Of a stretch of DNA of 10,911 nt, positions 1 to 6,612 are shown piece after piece. The notes under the pieces are model-generated. The model did not search any database and was not told the origin of the DNA. It was given only the letters and a program-made list of their open reading frames with translations. A program made the position numbers and the translations under genes. Numbering within the stretch: the first letter of the stretch is position 1; the number at the start of each line of letters is the position of its first letter. The stretch lies in contig CAYYNP010000328.1 of assembly GCA_964472545.1 (NCBI GenBank), positions 1 to 10,911 of the forward strand. Direction: 5' to 3'. This stretch comes from CAYYNP01 sp964472545. Its GTDB lineage: Bacteria > Planctomycetota > Planctomycetia > Pirellulales > Thermoguttaceae.

Positions 1-1419
1 GAGAAAGTTCGCGTTGCCGCGGTGTTCCTCGAGAACACCAATTTCAAGGAGATCTGGCCGTACCCGAACTTCGACACGGAGGGCCGCCGCCGGGAAGTCC
101 TCCGGCTGCTGGCCGAAGGCTGTCCGCAGGTCGAGTTCGTGCCGGTGGCCGTCCGCAACGCGGCCGATGGGCGCAAGGCGATCGCCATGAAGGACGACGT
201 CGACGGCTACCTGGTCTACGCGATGACGCTCGACTGGGGACTGGGTGGCGTAGCAATTCAGGTTGGCCAACTCGGCAAGCCGATGCTCTTGGTTGACGAG
301 TTCCTGGGCGGATCGGGCGTGTTCCTGACGCGTTACGGCGAATTGTGTACGCGTGGCATCCCGGCCGCCGCCGTGTCGTCGACACGGCTGGCCGACATCG
401 TAGCGGTGGCTCGTCAGTTCGCCGAGATCCGCCGCCCCGGCACCACGCCCACTTCGTTTGCCCAGCGATGCGAAGAGGTCTATCGAAAGACCTTCCCCGC
501 GGCTGGCGAGATGAAGTGTGCAGACGATCCATTGACGTTGACCGGCATCGGCAAGTGTGTCGAGCGGTTTCGCAAGTCGCTGTTCTTGATCGTGGGCCGT
601 GGCGGAGGGCGGGAGGCCGATTTCCTCGGCACGAAGGCGCGCTACATCGACTTTGCGGAACTCGACGCGCTGTACCAGAAGGTCGACCCGGATAAAGCCG
701 CCGAACAGGCCGCCCGCTGGTCGAAGCAGGCCACGCAAGTCAGAGAGTCGGAACCGGCGGCGATCAGCAAGGCGGCCGGCGTCTACCTGGCAACGCTCGA
801 TTTGCTCAAGAAGCACGGCACCGACACGGTGACCATGAATTGCCTGGGCGGATTCGCGGCAGGGAAACTCCCGGCCTACCCGTGCCTCGGTTTTCGAGAG
901 ATCCTCGACGCCGGCGGGCAAGGCGTCTGTGAGGCGATGCCCGACGACACGCTGAGCATGCTGATGGCCCGAATTCTCACCGGCCGGCCGGGCTTCGTTT
1001 CCGACCCCGCCTTGGATACGTCGAAGAACCAGATCGTCTACGCGCACTGTGTGGCCACCACCAAGCCGTTGGGGCCCGAGGGGCCGCCCAACGACTTCCG
1101 CATCCGCACGCTGCACAATCGCGACCCGCGCGGGGCGTGTGCGGAGTCGTTCTTGCCCAAGGGTTACATGACGACCACCTTCCGCACCAACGTCGCCCGC
1201 AAGCAGCTCATCATCCATCGGGCGAAAGCCGTGGGCACGCTCGACAGCGAGCGAGGATGTCGCACCAAACTGGTGGCCGAGGTCTGCGGCGACATCGGCA
1301 AGCTGTTCGATCAGTGGGACCAATTCGGCTGGCACCGAGTGACCGTCTACGGCGACGTCGAGGAGCCGCTGTCCGAGTTCGGCAAGGCGTTGGGCCTCGA
1401 TATTATCCAAGAAGCGTAG
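1..1419 (+). CDS. L-fucose isomerase-like protein, 5'-truncated by the window edge
   Basis: The reading frame is open from base 1 and already reads EKVRVAA before the GTG at 22, so that GTG is probably internal and the true start lies upstream. At least 472 residues are present, ending at TAG 1417-1419. Numbering from the codon at 22, the C-terminal half shows the pattern of the fucose/arabinose isomerase fold: a GKLPAYPCLG segment (about 281-290), a glutamate in VCEAM (304), LTGRPGFVSDP (319-329) and an AHC histidine (342). In real ketol isomerases the equivalent acidic residues bind a divalent metal. The family contains many members with unknown substrate, and nothing here shows that this one isomerises fucose. 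Secreted or twin-arginine forms are common in planctomycetes, but the N-terminus is out of view. It converges with the STAS gene. The superfamily call is fairly safe; the substrate is unknown. Confidence 0.62.
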   Translation, partial: EKVRVAAVFLENTNFKEIWPYPNFDTEGRRREVLRLLAEGCPQVEFVPVAVRNAADGRKAIAMKDDVDGYLVYAMTLDWGLGGVAIQVGQLGKPMLLVDEFLGGSGVFLTRYGELCTRGIPAAAVSSTRLADIVAVARQFAEIRRPGTTPTSFAQRCEEVYRKTFPAAGEMKCADDPLTLTGIGKCVERFRKSLFLIVGRGGGREADFLGTKARYIDFAELDALYQKVDPDKAAEQAARWSKQATQVRESEPAAISKAAGVYLATLDLLKKHGTDTVTMNCLGGFAAGKLPAYPCLGFREILDAGGQGVCEAMPDDTLSMLMARILTGRPGFVSDPALDTSKNQIVYAHCVATTKPLGPEGPPNDFRIRTLHNRDPRGACAESFLPKGYMTTTFRTNVARKQLIIHRAKAVGTLDSERGCRTKLVAEVCGDIGKLFDQWDQFGWHRVTVYGDVEEPLSEFGKALGLDIIQEA

Positions 1420-1460
1420 GCGCCGATCGGCGTGGAACCAAGACCGGAACGCCCACTGCC

Positions 1461-1537
1461 GTGTGCCACCACTTTGCAGGAGCAGTGCCGTCCGTACGCG
1501 TTGCGCAGAACACTGCTTCTGCGAAGCAGCGGCACAC
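1461..1537. repeat. Intergenic inverted repeat between convergent genes
   Basis: Two 27-base arms (1461-1487 and 1511-1537) are inverted copies of one another with five mismatches, all of them transitions, around a 23-base spacer. The outermost 7 bases of each arm (GTGTGCC / GGCACAC) and the innermost 7 (AGCAGTG / CACTGCT) pair perfectly. The right arm can also fold on itself: CTGCTTC 1513-1519 pairs with GAAGCAG 1523-1529 over a 3-base loop, which excludes the inner arm-to-arm pairing. It lies wholly in the 154-base gap between two convergent genes, where a bidirectional terminator would sit, but no T-run follows on either strand. A 12-base palindrome, CGCCGATCGGCG at 1421-1432, directly follows the upstream stop codon. 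Confidence 0.72.
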
Positions 1538-1573
1538 ACTCTCTGTCTCGATCACGGGCTGCTGATGACGCGG

Positions 1574-1954
1574 CTACTTCGGGCGCGGCGTGCGCGCGCG
1601 TCCCATCACGGCCTCTTCGCGGTCGGCGTACGGCAACAACCGGTCGTCGAGCTGGCAGACGTGCAATACTTGCCGGTTGTACGTCGAGAGGCCACACAGC
1701 CGCATCACCCCGTCGTGGCTGCGAATCCGTTTGTAGAGTTTGACCAACTGCCCGATAAGGTGGCTGTCGAGGACCTCGACCTGGTCCAACTCCAGCACAA
1801 CCCGGTGGATCAGATGCCGCTGGAGCAGTTGCCACACTGCTTCGGATAACGGCACCTGCGCCGAGCGGTCGCCGTGGTGGCTCTTGACTTTCACCAACAG
1901 CCAATCCGGGCCGCGGTCGACGTCCAATTCCCAGGCTTCGGCGAGTGCGGGCAT
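1574..1954 (-). CDS. STAS-domain protein (anti-sigma factor antagonist-like)
   Basis: A 126-residue single-domain STAS protein of the SpoIIAA/RsbV type. Such proteins bind an anti-sigma switch kinase when unphosphorylated and are released when a conserved serine is phosphorylated. The core RVVLELDQVEVLDSHLIGQL (51-70) gives the beta strand and the D63-S64 pair at the start of the helix, where the phosphoacceptor serine usually sits. LRLCGLS-like and LDDRLLPYADREEAV segments follow in the usual order. The ATG at 1952-1954 is chosen because AGGAGA lies 7 bases upstream; the frame stays open upstream but has no comparable ribosome binding site. The basic tail GRARTPRPK lies beyond the domain. 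No kinase, phosphatase or sigma factor gene is nearby, so its partner is unknown. Its 5' leader is about 110 bases long and holds a perfect palindrome. Confidence 0.82.
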   Translation of the reverse strand: MPALAEAWELDVDRGPDWLLVKVKSHHGDRSAQVPLSEAVWQLLQRHLIHRVVLELDQVEVLDSHLIGQLVKLYKRIRSHDGVMRLCGLSTYNRQVLHVCQLDDRLLPYADREEAVMGRARTPRPK

Positions 1955-1960
1955 GACGTT

Positions 1961-1966
1961 TCTCCT
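1961..1966 (-). promoter_or_regulatory. Ribosome binding site AGGAGA of the STAS gene
   Basis: The minus strand reads AGGAGA, then 6 bases, then ATG. It is a strong purine-rich site at good spacing and decides the start at 1954 over longer versions of the frame. Confidence 0.75.
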
Positions 1967-2045
1967 ATCGCATGTCCGTCCGGCCGCCGGCAGCGATTGC
2001 GCGCGCCGTGCGCTAGGTATCGCCGTCGGAGACGCTTCCTGCTTC

Positions 2046-2060
2046 GGTCGTCTGACGACC
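2046..2060. promoter_or_regulatory. Perfect 15-base palindrome, candidate operator
   Basis: GGTCGTC-T-GACGACC is a perfect dyad with one central base. It lies just downstream of the -10 box at 2074-2079 (minus strand), roughly +8 to +22 of the transcript, which is a typical repressor position. As RNA it could also form a 6-bp hairpin with a 3-base loop in the STAS leader. The binding protein is unknown. Confidence 0.4.
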
Positions 2061-2073
2061 CCTACAATCAATC

Positions 2074-2101
2074 ATCATAGCAAAACCCAAGTATTCGACA
2101 A
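2074..2101 (-). promoter_or_regulatory. Sigma70-type promoter for the STAS gene
   Basis: On the minus strand, -35 TTGTCG (2096-2101), a 16-base spacer and -10 TATGAT (2074-2079) are present, with TGC before the -10 making an extended -10. The local sequence is AT-rich compared with its surroundings. Transcription would start near 2067, giving a leader of about 110 bases. Confidence 0.5.
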
Positions 2102-2178
2102 CCCCTCGCTGAAGGCGCAAAACGAAATCAATCCGCTTTTGTCTGGAAATACGATCGCCGCAACGTGCCGGTTCGATC

Positions 2179-3210
2179 TCAGTCGAATAGCCGCTGCTGG
2201 TCTTCCGCAGAAGGCGTGGGAGGCGTGCTCAGCCCGAGGTGGTCCAATGCCTGGGGTGTAACCCTGCGTCCACGGGGGGTGCGTACCACCAGCTCGCTCC
2301 TCAGCAGATAGGGCTCCACCTCGTCGATCAGCGTGTCGGGAGCGATGTTCATCGTGTGGGCCACCGCTTCTACCCCCGCAGGTCCTCCTCCAAACACCCG
2401 AACGAGTGTTTTCAGGTACTTGCGATCTTGACGGTCCAGTCCCAACGCATCGATTCCCTGCATCTTCAAGGCGTCGCGGGCTACAGCCAGCGTGATCCGG
2501 CCGTCGGCGCGGCTCAGAGCGTAGTCGCGGACCCAACGAAGCCGGTTGTTTGCCAATCGGGGGGTGCTGCGGCTTCGAGCGGCGATTTCCACGGTCGCCG
2601 CCGCCTCGATCTCGACCGAGAGCTTGCCTGCGTTGCGTCGGACGATCTCGGCCAACTCCTCCACGGAATAGAACTCGAGGTGCTCGCGCAACTGAAACCG
2701 ATCGCGAAGTGGGGAAGATATCAGCCCCGTTCGCGTAGTCGCCCCGATCAGCGTGAACGGCTTCAGCGGCATGTTGATCGTCCGCGCGTTGACCCCTTCG
2801 CCAAGGATCAGGTCGACGCGAAAATCCTCCATGGCCGGATAGAGAAACTCTTCGACCGCCTTGGGCATGCGGTGGATCTCGTCGATGAACAACACGGAGC
2901 GTTCTTCGGCGTTGGTCAGATAGGGGATCAGGTCCTTCGGCGCGGCCAATGCGGCTCCGCTGGCGATCTGGAAAGGAACGCCCATATCGCGGGGGATACA
3001 GGTGGCGAAGGTTGTCTTGCCCAGCCCCGGCGGGCCGTCGAAGAGGATGTGGCCCAGCGGCTCCCCGCGCTTCGACGCCGCGTCGACGACAATTTCCAGC
3101 CGGGCGTAGACCTCTCGTTGGCCGACCATATCCTGCATTCGCTGTGGGCGCAGATCGCGATCGTCGTCATGAATGCCCTCGGGCGACTGCAAGATCGGTT
3201 CGCGGCTCAT
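2179..3210 (-). CDS. ruvB: Holliday junction branch migration DNA helicase RuvB
   Basis: A 343-residue RuvB of normal length. RuvB forms hexameric AAA+ rings that, with RuvA, drive branch migration of Holliday junctions in recombination and repair. Visible motifs are Walker A GPPGLGKT (59-66), Walker B LFIDEIHR (107-114), sensor 1 GATTR (156-160), the arginine finger in SPLRDRF (166-172) and sensor 2 in STPRLANNRLRW (215-226). The C-terminal winged helix contains GGGPAGVEAVA (274-284) and RTPRGRRVTP (310-319). FATCIPRDMGV after the Walker A and ANNRLRW in place of ANRLLRR differ from the E. coli pattern, but I recall both from planctomycete RuvB. The ATG at 3208-3210 gives the standard N-terminus; a longer frame to 3336 runs into a repeat and is rejected. 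No strong ribosome binding site is seen. No ruvA or ruvC is in the window. Confidence 0.96.
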   Translation of the reverse strand: MSREPILQSPEGIHDDDRDLRPQRMQDMVGQREVYARLEIVVDAASKRGEPLGHILFDGPPGLGKTTFATCIPRDMGVPFQIASGAALAAPKDLIPYLTNAEERSVLFIDEIHRMPKAVEEFLYPAMEDFRVDLILGEGVNARTINMPLKPFTLIGATTRTGLISSPLRDRFQLREHLEFYSVEELAEIVRRNAGKLSVEIEAAATVEIAARSRSTPRLANNRLRWVRDYALSRADGRITLAVARDALKMQGIDALGLDRQDRKYLKTLVRVFGGGPAGVEAVAHTMNIAPDTLIDEVEPYLLRSELVVRTPRGRRVTPQALDHLGLSTPPTPSAEDQQRLFD

Positions 3211-3256
3211 CGTTCGTCGCTGCGTTGGTACGGGAATCTGGCTGCACGAACCGGTC

Positions 3257-3265
3257 AGTATAGCA
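3257..3265 (-). promoter_or_regulatory. Extended -10 promoter element of ruvB
   Basis: The minus strand reads TGCTATACT, an extended -10 box, about 46 bases upstream of the ruvB start. No good -35 is visible (a TTGCCG lies only 14 bases upstream). The extended -10 could compensate. Confidence 0.42.
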
Positions 3266-3282
3266 GGGTCGGCCTCCGGCAA

Positions 3283-3405
3283 AAAGCCGCGGCCGGTGGT
3301 GGCGCCCGGAGGAGATTTCACGTACGCCCTTCGCACCCAGCCGCCGCTTGGCTCGACGCGCGCCGGGCGTTTACTGCCTCCGGCGCGACCACCGGTCGCG
3401 GCTTT
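3283..3405. repeat. Inverted repeat upstream of ruvB
   Basis: Arms at 3283-3312 and 3377-3405 are inverted copies, 30 and 29 bases long, differing by two substitutions and one extra C in the left arm. Each arm runs AAAGCCGCG, R, CCGGTGGT, S, GCGCC, GGAGG from its outer end. The 64-base spacer is GC-rich. It fills most of the 226-base gap between the stop of the HzsA-related gene and the ruvB promoter, and could end the former's transcript. Both arms, read inward, translate to GATTGRGF, which creates false N-terminal extensions of neighbouring genes. Confidence 0.75.
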
Positions 3406-3436
3406 GTGCCGTACACGGACGCGCAGGCCGTGTGCG

Positions 3437-6298
3437 TTACTCCGCCAGAATGGCCGCTAATTCCCGGCGCAGTTCGTCGAGGAGCTTCTCTTGCTCGTCG
3501 CTGAAATGCCCCACGCGGTGGGCGTAGGTGTCCATCCACGTGGCCAGCCGATCGAGCGCGTCGGCGTCGAGCCGCACGCCCTCGTGGCCATCTTTGGCGC
3601 GGAGCAGGGCCATCAACTTGCTCCGCCGGCCCGGCAGTTCGCCGACGATCGAGCGGTCACGTTCGAAGGCCAGCGTGCGCAGATCGTTGTTGCCGTAGGC
3701 CAACAGCGCATCGTACGACTTGCCGGGCGTGAGGTCCAGCGCGCGTGCCTTCTCGTCTTTGCCGTCCGGGCCGTGGCAGTCGACGCAAAGCCGATCCAGC
3801 GCCGGTTGTACCAGCCGGTCGTATCGCAGCGGCCACGAGCCTTCCGGCCCGGCTTCCAGCCGCGACGGTTCCCGCATTGCCGCCAACGGCGCGCCGCCCG
3901 ACGGCGGGGCCAAATCGCGATGCTCGTGACAGCCGATGCAAGAGAGCGTCTGGTTCGGCTGTACGTAGGTCAACGACCGCATCGTCTGCACGGCCAGCCC
4001 GTCGCGGTCGAGCGCCTGGAAGAGAATCGACATGCCCGAGGGCACACGGAAGTAGGCCGAACCGTCTTCCTCCACCGGCACGGTTCCCAATACGAACTTG
4101 CCGGGATCCTCGCGCGAAACACCCAGCACGGGGCTGTTCATGTGGGGCTGCACCTTTGGCGGCACGCCGATCACGCGCAGCCGGGCGACCGAGCCGCGCT
4201 GGATGCCGTCGAGCCCTCGGTAGACGTCTTGCAGCAGAAACTTCCCCTCTTGCGGCCCATCCCAATCGACGGCCTCCGGCACTACGGCCGGCTTGGTGCG
4301 CGGGCGGACGGGGATCGGGTTCCAACTGGAAATCTCCGAATCGCGATACAGCGGCTGAAGATTGCCGAAGGCGTCGTAGAGATAGATCCCCATCGAGTTG
4401 GATGGGTTGCGCGGATCGTCGATCGCAAAGCGGCTATGGCCCGGCAGCCGGCGGTCGCTCCAGGCTACCAGGTAGTGCTCCTCGGAGAGCGGGAACGGGC
4501 TGGCATAGTACATATCGACCCAGCCTTCGGTTTCCGGGAAGGGCACCTCGGGCGTTAGCCGCGTCAACGGACGCTGCTCTTCGCTGCCGAAGGTCCGATC
4601 CAATAAGGCCAGCGACCCGCCGAGGTTCGAGTGATGGGCGCAAGCGGTAAAGATCAGCTTGTTCGAGTTCGGTATCGCCCGGGCCTCGAACACGCACTGC
4701 GGCTTCTTGGTGTAGTTGCCATAGACCAACTGCGGGTTGGTGCCGTCGGGGTTCGTCGACCAAAGGCTCATGAACGGTCCGTTGAAGCGGTCGATGTAGT
4801 CCCAGCGGGCGTAGATGATCCGCCCGTCGCCGGCCACCGCCGGGGTCCACTCGAAGTTCTCGAAGGCCGAAATCGCACACAAATCGCTGCCATCGGCGTC
4901 CATCTTGTGCAGCGTGAAGACGGGCACCGGCCGCGAGTTTCCTCCGCCGCAGCGGACGTAGCTGTCCGGCAGCATCGTGCCGTCGGTTGCGCCCGCGCTG
5001 ACCTTGCCGCATTGCAGAGCCTGTCCCTTGCGCGTGGAAAGGAACACGATCTCGCCGCTGGGGAGGTATCGGGCGTCGAAGTCGTCGTACTTGCCCCGGG
5101 TCAACTGCCGCACGTTGCTGCCGTCGACGTTCATCTCGTAGATCTTGTAGAAGACGTCCTCGGGCAGATCTTCTTTCTTCACCTTGTCCGCCACGTGGGC
5201 CGCGTGCGGATAGAACTTGCAGTAGGCGAAGACGACCCGTTTGCCGTCGTAGGAGAGGTCCGGACGGATGAAGGTGCCATCGGGCCAGTCGGCCGTCAGA
5301 CAGCGGACCTGTGGCTCGTCGCCGCGAAAACCCTCCAGCACCCAGATTCCCCCGCCCGGCTTCGACCACCAACCGTAGAATTGGTCGGACATGTGCGGGA
5401 ACATGGGCGAGGCCTGTTTGACGAAGAGGATCTTGTCGAAATCGAGCAAGGGGTTCTTGAGCGTCATCTTCCGCACGGCCCAACGTGCCTGCATGTATTC
5501 CGCGCGGCCGTCCGCGGCGGGCGTTTCCGACCGAGCGATCTTCAGCAGAACGTCCGCCTCGGCGTCCACATCGGCACGCAGCCGTCGCAGGCTCTCGGCC
5601 AGCTTCAGCCCGCGCTCGACGACCAGCGACGTGGCGTATTCCCCCGGCGGGTCACTAGGCCGGCTGGGAAACTTCATGTGGTTGACCGACCACTGGCTCG
5701 TGCTGCTCTGCGTGGCCGGTTTCTTCAGCGCCAGGTTGTCCTTACCTTCGGGGCCGTAGATCTCGACTTCGTCGAGGTGAAACCAATTCTTGCCGGGTTG
5801 CATCAGCCGGAGGTAGCGGGCCTTTTGCCCGGCAAGGTCGATCGTGGCCGGCTTCTTGTCGGTTTGGCCGTAGAAGACCGTGCCGTCGTGTTGATAGACG
5901 CGGCGAAACTGCTTGCCGTCGTCCGATAGCAGCACGACCACGCGGGCCGCCCGCTCCGCCAGGTCGCAGCGGTTGAACAACAGCATCCGCCCCAGCGGCG
6001 TCGGCTCGCCCAGATCGACCTGCCACCAGGGGTCTTGCTCGTTCTCGGTGTGAAATCCCCACGACCCGGTCTTCGCGCCGTCGACGCCGCCGGCCGCGTC
6101 TTGCTCGACCGTGGCGTTGCTCGGGCGAGGTTGCGAAGCACCGGGTTTGTTGCGGAGTTCGTCTTGATGAAGCCAATCGGCCTCAATCTGTTCCGGAGAG
6201 ATCGCAGAAGCCGGCGGTCCCGGTTCGGTGGCGGTCAACACGGGTGGCCGCAGGAAGGCCGACAACGCCAGGCAGAAGACGCCATAGTGGATTCTCAT
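3437..6298 (-). CDS. Secreted HzsA-related diheme protein with discoidin domain
   Basis: A 953-residue exported protein related to the hydrazine synthase alpha subunit, a family widespread in planctomycetes that do not perform anammox. Residues 1-24 look like a signal peptide with core VFCLALSAFL. Residues about 60-182 form an F5/8 type C (discoidin) domain with PWWQVDLG (90-97) and FHLDEVEIYG (173-182), which usually binds glycans. A TolB-like beta-propeller follows, with blades marked by YEMNVDGSNVRQLT (387-400), LHKMDADGSDL (463-473), LWSTNPDGTNPQLVY (512-526) and IYLYDAFGNLQPLY (638-651). Two c-type haem sites, CIGCH (787-791) and CVDCH (838-842), lie in the C-terminal cytochrome part, ahead of a charged helical tail. 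The ATG at 6298 has GAGGG 7 bases upstream and gives a clean signal peptide; the longer frame to 6424 does not. A periplasmic electron-transfer role is inferred. Hydrazine synthesis is not implied. Confidence 0.86.
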   Translation of the reverse strand: MRIHYGVFCLALSAFLRPPVLTATEPGPPASAISPEQIEADWLHQDELRNKPGASQPRPSNATVEQDAAGGVDGAKTGSWGFHTENEQDPWWQVDLGEPTPLGRMLLFNRCDLAERAARVVVLLSDDGKQFRRVYQHDGTVFYGQTDKKPATIDLAGQKARYLRLMQPGKNWFHLDEVEIYGPEGKDNLALKKPATQSSTSQWSVNHMKFPSRPSDPPGEYATSLVVERGLKLAESLRRLRADVDAEADVLLKIARSETPAADGRAEYMQARWAVRKMTLKNPLLDFDKILFVKQASPMFPHMSDQFYGWWSKPGGGIWVLEGFRGDEPQVRCLTADWPDGTFIRPDLSYDGKRVVFAYCKFYPHAAHVADKVKKEDLPEDVFYKIYEMNVDGSNVRQLTRGKYDDFDARYLPSGEIVFLSTRKGQALQCGKVSAGATDGTMLPDSYVRCGGGNSRPVPVFTLHKMDADGSDLCAISAFENFEWTPAVAGDGRIIYARWDYIDRFNGPFMSLWSTNPDGTNPQLVYGNYTKKPQCVFEARAIPNSNKLIFTACAHHSNLGGSLALLDRTFGSEEQRPLTRLTPEVPFPETEGWVDMYYASPFPLSEEHYLVAWSDRRLPGHSRFAIDDPRNPSNSMGIYLYDAFGNLQPLYRDSEISSWNPIPVRPRTKPAVVPEAVDWDGPQEGKFLLQDVYRGLDGIQRGSVARLRVIGVPPKVQPHMNSPVLGVSREDPGKFVLGTVPVEEDGSAYFRVPSGMSILFQALDRDGLAVQTMRSLTYVQPNQTLSCIGCHEHRDLAPPSGGAPLAAMREPSRLEAGPEGSWPLRYDRLVQPALDRLCVDCHGPDGKDEKARALDLTPGKSYDALLAYGNNDLRTLAFERDRSIVGELPGRRSKLMALLRAKDGHEGVRLDADALDRLATWMDTYAHRVGHFSDEQEKLLDELRRELAAILAE

Positions 6299-6305
6299 TT
6301 TCAGA

Positions 6306-6310
6306 CCCTC
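6306..6310 (-). promoter_or_regulatory. Ribosome binding site GAGGG of the HzsA-related gene
   Basis: The minus strand reads GAGGG, 7 bases, ATG. It supports the start at 6298 that exposes a signal peptide. Confidence 0.6.
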
Positions 6311-6344
6311 ACTAGAACGATCGTGACGCAACCCAACCGACATC

Positions 6345-6372
6345 AGTCTACACCAGATTGCCGCGCGGGCAA
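6345..6372 (-). promoter_or_regulatory. Weak promoter candidate of the HzsA-related gene
   Basis: On the minus strand, -35 TTGCCC (6367-6372), 16 bases, -10 TAGACT (6345-6350), about 47 bases before the start codon. The match is partial (4 of 6 at each box). The -35 lies inside the decayed repeat at 6367-6425. Confidence 0.25.
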
Positions 6373-6425
6373 AGCGCGATGTGAATCCGCAACCGCAGGC
6401 ACCGCCGAGCCTTGCCCCAGCCACC
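6367..6425. repeat. Decayed copy of the 10806-10902 palindromic repeat
   Basis: The left part, GGGCAAAGCGC at 6367-6377, equals 11 bases of the intact element's left arm. The right part, 6398-6425, matches 28 bases of its right arm (10874-10901) with only three substitutions and ends in the same TTGCCCCAGCCACC. Between them the sequence has diverged. The two parts still pair with each other weakly (GGGCAAAGC against GCCTTGCCC). It sits in the upstream region of the HzsA-related gene. Confidence 0.68.
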
Positions 6426-6612
6426 TGACTGCCGGGACGCCGCCCTGGTTCCGTGTGCGCAGACTCAGCATTCCGCCCACCGAAGACCGGTTACGGAATC
6501 TGCGAAGATGGCGCGGCGGCCCATATGTCCCCACCGTGCGATCCGGCCGCGATCATTGACTCACTGACGCGGCCGGCGAAACGACCCGGCTGCTGCCCCG
6601 AACGGCCGTCGG
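6426..6612. other. Gap between the HzsA-related leader and the esterase stop
   Basis: The full gap between the two genes is 6299-6612, of which the half nearest the HzsA-related gene is annotated separately. This remainder holds no convincing gene. A short inverted repeat, ATTCCG (6470-6475) and CGGAAT (6494-6499), is visible, and an imperfect GC-rich stem just after the esterase stop could act in termination, but neither is followed by a T-run. Confidence 0.35.

Noticed and set aside
1421..1432. Palindrome CGCCGATCGGCG as a terminator of the isomerase-like gene
   Set aside because: A hairpin would have only 4 base pairs and no T-run; short GC palindromes are common in such DNA.
3211..3336. 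N-terminal extension of RuvB (42 more residues)
   Set aside because: The extension is translated promoter and repeat sequence; standard RuvB begins at the ATG at 3210.
2239..3504. 421-codon plus-strand frame opposite ruvB
   Set aside because: It is antisense to an unmistakable RuvB and runs through the palindromic repeat. It has no domain features.
3491..5929. Two long plus-strand frames (3491-4558 and 4631-5929) opposite the HzsA-related gene
   Set aside because: The minus strand encodes the discoidin, propeller and CxxCH motifs across the same bases. The plus frames resemble nothing.
6299..6424. N-terminal extension of the HzsA-related protein
   Set aside because: It would bury the signal peptide and runs through the decayed repeat; the ATG at 6298 has a ribosome binding site.
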